Source: JBKCHH01 sp046302855
GTDB taxonomy: Bacteria > Pseudomonadota > Alphaproteobacteria > Rickettsiales > UBA8987
DNA: 8,032 bases
Direction: 5' to 3'
Assembly: GCA_046302855.1 (NCBI GenBank)
Contig: JBKCHH010000011.1
Coordinates: 1-8,032 of the forward strand
Under the pieces are notes generated by a model. The model did no database searches. It saw only the letters and a program-made list of their open reading frames with translations, and was not told where the DNA came from. How positions within the stretch are numbered: position 1 is the stretch's first letter; every line of letters starts with the position of its first letter. A program made the position numbers and the translations under genes. Below are positions 5,545-8,032 of this stretch, one piece after another.

Positions 5545-6333
5545 CTACCTAGGCGGAATAAAGGCGGAATATAGGGCGTCTTTTTTATTCAGTTGAGAAA
5601 GGGGGGCTTTTCTTTTTCCAAAACAGATGATGGTTTTGCAATTACTCTCATTTGCTATAATAGCAGCCTCTATTTTGGTTTTCATGCCTCCGCTTGCTAT
5701 ACTAGAACCCTTTCCACCCGCCATTGCCTTTATTTTGCCATCAATCTTATCTATGGTTTTGATGAACTTTGCATTAGGATTGGTTTTAGGATCACTATCA
5801 TAAAGCCCAGCAATGTCTGAAAGTAAAATTAGCAAATCTGCCCCAACCATACCGGCAATTTTGGCAGATAGCCTATCGTTATCGCCATATTGTATCTCTT
5901 CGGTGGCAACGGTGTCATTCTCATTAATTATGGGAATAATATTGCGTTGCAATAAAACTGAAATGGTGTTTTTGGTGTTTAGGAACCTTTTTTTATCTTC
6001 AGTATCATCAAGGGAAAGGAGTATTTGCGAGGCTATAATCTTGTGTTTAGAGAAAAACTCCTTGTATGCCAAAATTAAATCTACCTGACCTATTGAGGCA
6101 AGTGCCTGCTTCTCTTTTAAAGAAACTTCGCTGTTTTGGTTTATGTTCAAATATTTCCTACCCAGTGCAATAGCACCAGAAGTTACTATTATAACCTGCT
6201 TGCCTTGCTTTTTTAAACGAACAACATCTTTAACGAAAGATTTAAACCAAGATTTATTAATTTTCCCCTTAGCTGTTAAGGTTGAGGAGCCAATTTTAAT
6301 GACTATAATTTTATTATTGGAAAAAAAATCCAC
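5545..6333 (-). CDS. proB: Glutamate 5-kinase, short form without PUA domain
   Basis: Glutamate 5-kinase phosphorylates L-glutamate with ATP, the first step of proline synthesis, in the cytoplasm. The 262-residue product is a complete amino-acid-kinase domain: VIKIGSSTL (11-19, K13 for phosphate), TSGAIALG (51-58), INENDTV (136-142, glutamate site), YGDNDRLSA (149-157), SDIAGLYDSDP (172-182) and GGMKTK (215-220). It ends YSAFIPPR, matching the GTxFxP end of the kinase domain. The C-terminal PUA domain of the roughly 370-residue E. coli type is absent, and the space downstream is filled by a convergent gene 36 bases away. The start is GTG (6331-6333), five bases after the aldolase stop, with no visible RBS, so translational coupling to the aldolase gene is likely. 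No proA or proC is present here. Confidence 0.92.
   Translation of the reverse strand: MDFFSNNKIIVIKIGSSTLTAKGKINKSWFKSFVKDVVRLKKQGKQVIIVTSGAIALGRKYLNINQNSEVSLKEKQALASIGQVDLILAYKEFFSKHKIIASQILLSLDDTEDKKRFLNTKNTISVLLQRNIIPIINENDTVATEEIQYGDNDRLSAKIAGMVGADLLILLSDIAGLYDSDPKTNPNAKFIKTIDKIDGKIKAMAGGKGSSIASGGMKTKIEAAIIANESNCKTIICFGKRKAPLSQLNKKDALYSAFIPPR
5550..5571. repeat. Two-copy 11-bp tandem repeat at the 3' end of proB
   Basis: TAGGCGGAATA (5550-5560) and AAGGCGGAATA (5561-5571) match at 10 of 11 bases, and the next bases (TAGGG) begin to resemble a third copy. On the coding strand they give the end of ProB, YSA and FIPP being read from successive copies in different frames. With one copy removed, ProB would stop at DALYSA. 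Confidence 0.7.
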
Positions 6334-6338
6334 AATTA

Positions 6339-7256
6339 TTAATTTTTATAAATTTTTACCAGCTCTTCTAGTAGTTTTAAGGCATCTTTTTTAGGGCGTT
6401 GGAATGAGTTTCTACCAATTATAGAGCCATTACCACCCCCTTTTTTTATTGCCCTTGCCTCATCTAAAAGGGAATTTTCATCCTTAGAAGCCCCGCCTGA
6501 AAATACTACCAACCTTCTACCATTAAAACACGCCTTTACTACATGTGCCACCCTTTTTTCTAGCGAAGAAACATCAATTTTATTTTTTTCGAACACTTTT
6601 TTATTTTCGGCCTGGTCAATAACTTCCGTTTGTAGCTTAACCTTTATAATATGAGCCCCAAGCAAGGCAGCAATATGGGCAGCATAAGCTATTACATCCA
6701 CGGCTGTTTCACCATCTTTGGAAACCTTGCCTCCCCTTGCGTAAGACCATACCACTACTGCTAAACCTTTAGATTTTGCTTCCCTTGCTAGCTCTACAAT
6801 TTCTTCTGTCATACTATAGCAGGAATCACTACCTGGATAAATAGTGAAGCCAACGGCTGAGCAACCAAGCCTTAAGGCATCATCAATACTTGCGGTTACG
6901 GCTTGATCTTTTATTGCATCATTTAAAGAATTGGCGGAATTTAGCTTTAAGATTAGTGGAATTTCACCAGCGTAGCTTCTAGCCCCTGCCTCCAGTAACC
7001 CAAGAGGAGCAGCAAAGGCATTAAGCCCTGATTGCACTGCTAGTTCAAAGTGATATTGTGGGTCATAAGCGTGAGGGTTATCGGCAAAACTTCTATCTGG
7101 ACCATGTTCAAAACCTTGATCCACTGGAAGAATAATCATCTTTCCAGTGCCACCTAGCTTGCCTGCCATTAAGATTCTAGCAAGGTTAGTTAGGGTGCCA
7201 GCGTTATCAGCCTCATAATTGCCAAGTATTTTTTTGATATTTTCAGGAATGTTCAT
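6339..7256 (-). CDS. Class I fructose-bisphosphate aldolase, archaeal/DhnA type
   Basis: This enzyme cleaves or forms fructose 1,6-bisphosphate through a Schiff base on lysine, without a metal ion. The 305-residue product shows the DhnA-type class I layout: LPVDQGFEHGP (43-53), a family signature where D46 lies in the active site, VGFTIYPGS (135-143), VVVWSYARGG (167-176), HIIKVKLQ (202-209, with K205 as the likely Schiff-base Lys by alignment in memory), the phosphate-binding VFSGGASKDE (251-260), and IIGRNSFQRP (279-288). It is unrelated to the zinc-dependent class II enzyme and to eukaryotic class I aldolase. The start ATG at 7254-7256 is well placed relative to the family N-terminus although no close RBS is seen. 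It heads a two-gene unit with proB. In the cell it acts in glycolysis or gluconeogenesis, as does the enolase at the left edge. Confidence 0.93.
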   Translation of the reverse strand: MNIPENIKKILGNYEADNAGTLTNLARILMAGKLGGTGKMIILPVDQGFEHGPDRSFADNPHAYDPQYHFELAVQSGLNAFAAPLGLLEAGARSYAGEIPLILKLNSANSLNDAIKDQAVTASIDDALRLGCSAVGFTIYPGSDSCYSMTEEIVELAREAKSKGLAVVVWSYARGGKVSKDGETAVDVIAYAAHIAALLGAHIIKVKLQTEVIDQAENKKVFEKNKIDVSSLEKRVAHVVKACFNGRRLVVFSGGASKDENSLLDEARAIKKGGGNGSIIGRNSFQRPKKDALKLLEELVKIYKN

Positions 7257-7280
7257 AGGTCTAAAAATTATTTCCCCAAA

Positions 7281-7309
7281 CTAATAGAAAGAAAAATCTT
7301 AAATTTGAA
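7281..7309 (-). promoter_or_regulatory. Possible promoter for the aldolase-proB unit
   Basis: Reading leftward, TTCAAA (complement of 7304-7309) and TATTAG (complement of 7281-7286) are separated by 17 bases, each a 4 of 6 match to the sigma-70 boxes. Position and spacing are right, but such matches are easy to find in AT-rich DNA. Confidence 0.25.
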
Positions 7310-7329
7310 TTAAAAAATGATATTAGTTG

Positions 7330-7351
7330 TTAATCTTTTGCTAATCTTTAG
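7330..7351. repeat. Imperfect 11-bp tandem repeat upstream of the nnr-like gene
   Basis: TTAATCTTTTG (7330-7340) and CTAATCTTTAG (7341-7351) match at 9 of 11 bases, sharing TAATCTTT. It sits 29-50 bases before the ATG at 7380, in the zone expected for the promoter; a TATTAT at 7353-7358 follows directly. This match level could arise by chance. Confidence 0.35.
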
Positions 7352-7379
7352 TTATTATTCATACAAAAAATAAAATTTT

Positions 7380-8032
7380 ATGCATTTTGATTTAAGTATT
7401 TTAGATTCTAATCAGGTTTATTTGGCCGATAGCCTTTCTATAAAATCTGGCATTTCAGGTGAGGTTTTAATGGAAAATGCTGGTAAGGCAGTGGCAGATT
7501 TTATTATAAAAAAAACTAGCCCATCAATAGTTTATGTGTTTTGTGGTAGTGGCAATAACGGGGGCGATGGCTATGTAACCGCAAGGCTACTAAAAGAACA
7601 GGGCTATCAAGTAAAGTTATTTGAGGTTTTAGAGGGGGTAGTTAAGGGGGATGCCCTTCTTGCCAAATATAAGTGGAAAGAGGCAGGCGGTGTAATTGAT
7701 ATTTTTAGTGGCAAAATTGAAGAAGGTTGCAAGATAATTGTAGATGCCATTTGTGGCATTGGTTTAAGTGGTGAGCTTTCTGATAATATCAAAAAAATTA
7801 TCAAACTTATTAACCAACATAGGGCAAAAAAAATATCGATTGATATTCCAACTGGCGTTAATGCCTCTACGGGGGAGGTTTTAGATGTGGCCGTATTAGC
7901 AAATTACACTATTAGCTTTTTTAAGCCCAAGATAGGGCAGGTTCTTCTTCCCGGAAAAAAATATGTGGGTGAGCTTGTAATTGCGCAAATTGGTATTGTG
8001 GAAGATGTTTTAAGGCAGTTAAAGCCAAGCAT
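7380..8032 (+). CDS. nnr: NAD(P)H-hydrate epimerase (YjeF N-terminal domain), 3' end outside the window
   Basis: The YjeF_N domain epimerises R- and S-NAD(P)HX, damaged hydrated forms of NAD(P)H, so that an ADP- or ATP-dependent dehydratase can restore them. The frame is open from the ATG at 7380 to the window end (217 codons plus two bases). Family motifs appear in order: LMENAG (30-35), the Rossmann-like CGSGNNGGDGYVTAR (55-69), VDAICGIGLSGEL (121-133, with the K+-site Asp), SIDIPTGVNASTGEV (153-167) and FFKPKIGQVLLPG (180-192). This nearly completes the epimerase domain; in most bacteria a C-terminal dehydratase domain follows, giving a protein of about 500 residues, but that part cannot be seen. 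There is no RBS before the ATG. It diverges from the aldolase gene across a 123-base AT-rich gap. Confidence 0.93.
   Translation, partial: MHFDLSILDSNQVYLADSLSIKSGISGEVLMENAGKAVADFIIKKTSPSIVYVFCGSGNNGGDGYVTARLLKEQGYQVKLFEVLEGVVKGDALLAKYKWKEAGGVIDIFSGKIEEGCKIIVDAICGIGLSGELSDNIKKIIKLINQHRAKKISIDIPTGVNASTGEVLDVAVLANYTISFFKPKIGQVLLPGKKYVGELVIAQIGIVEDVLRQLKPS

Noticed and set aside
5593..6394. Rightward frames (5593-5820, 5813-6088, 6143-6394) opposite proB
   Set aside because: They are antisense to a complete glutamate 5-kinase whose motifs are all intact; none has a family signature.

Overview
The window looks like chromosomal DNA from an AT-rich (low-GC) Gram-negative bacterium, most likely an alphaproteobacterium. 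The clearest pointer is NuoD: a stand-alone 49-kDa subunit, not a NuoCD fusion, whose sequence closely resembles alphaproteobacterial and mitochondrial proteins. The eno-ftsB pair fits too, though it also occurs in some gammaproteobacteria. An outer-membrane barrel and a lipoprotein show that the cell has two membranes. Placement below class level (for example Rickettsiales-like) is a guess. There are no RNA genes, CRISPR arrays, insertion sequences or integrases.

Layout. Bases 1-768 (+) hold the 3' end of enolase, directly followed by the divisome protein FtsB. Bases 807-2571 (+) hold four small envelope genes: a secreted Cys/His-rich protein, a small outer-membrane beta-barrel, a periplasmic CxxC heavy-metal-associated (MerP-like) protein and a MerT-like inner-membrane protein. 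Thirteen bases later (2585-3160) comes a SOUL-family haem-binding lipoprotein. Bases 3165-4379 (-) are nuoD, standing alone and convergent with the SOUL gene. Bases 4543-5508 (+) encode a DUF4268 protein with a PD-(D/E)xK-like N-terminus. Bases 5545-7256 (-) are a two-gene unit, archaeal-type class I fructose-bisphosphate aldolase followed by a short glutamate 5-kinase. From 7380 (+) runs the start of an NAD(P)H-hydrate epimerase/repair protein, cut by the window end.

How the genes fit together. Enolase and aldolase are central glycolytic/gluconeogenic enzymes, NuoD is respiratory complex I, ProB starts proline synthesis, and the YjeF-type protein repairs damaged NAD(P)H. These are household genes in scattered order. 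The most unusual part is the four-gene envelope set: its predicted locations (outer membrane, periplasm, inner membrane) suggest a trans-envelope soft-metal (copper- or mercury-like) handling route with no MerR regulator and no MerA reductase nearby. The adjacent SOUL lipoprotein may belong to the same transcription unit. A second, unexpected pattern is a set of two-copy tandem repeats with an 11-bp unit: one perfect copy pair at the end of ftsB, near-perfect ones at the end of proB and upstream of the DUF4268 gene, and a weaker one upstream of the nnr-like gene.
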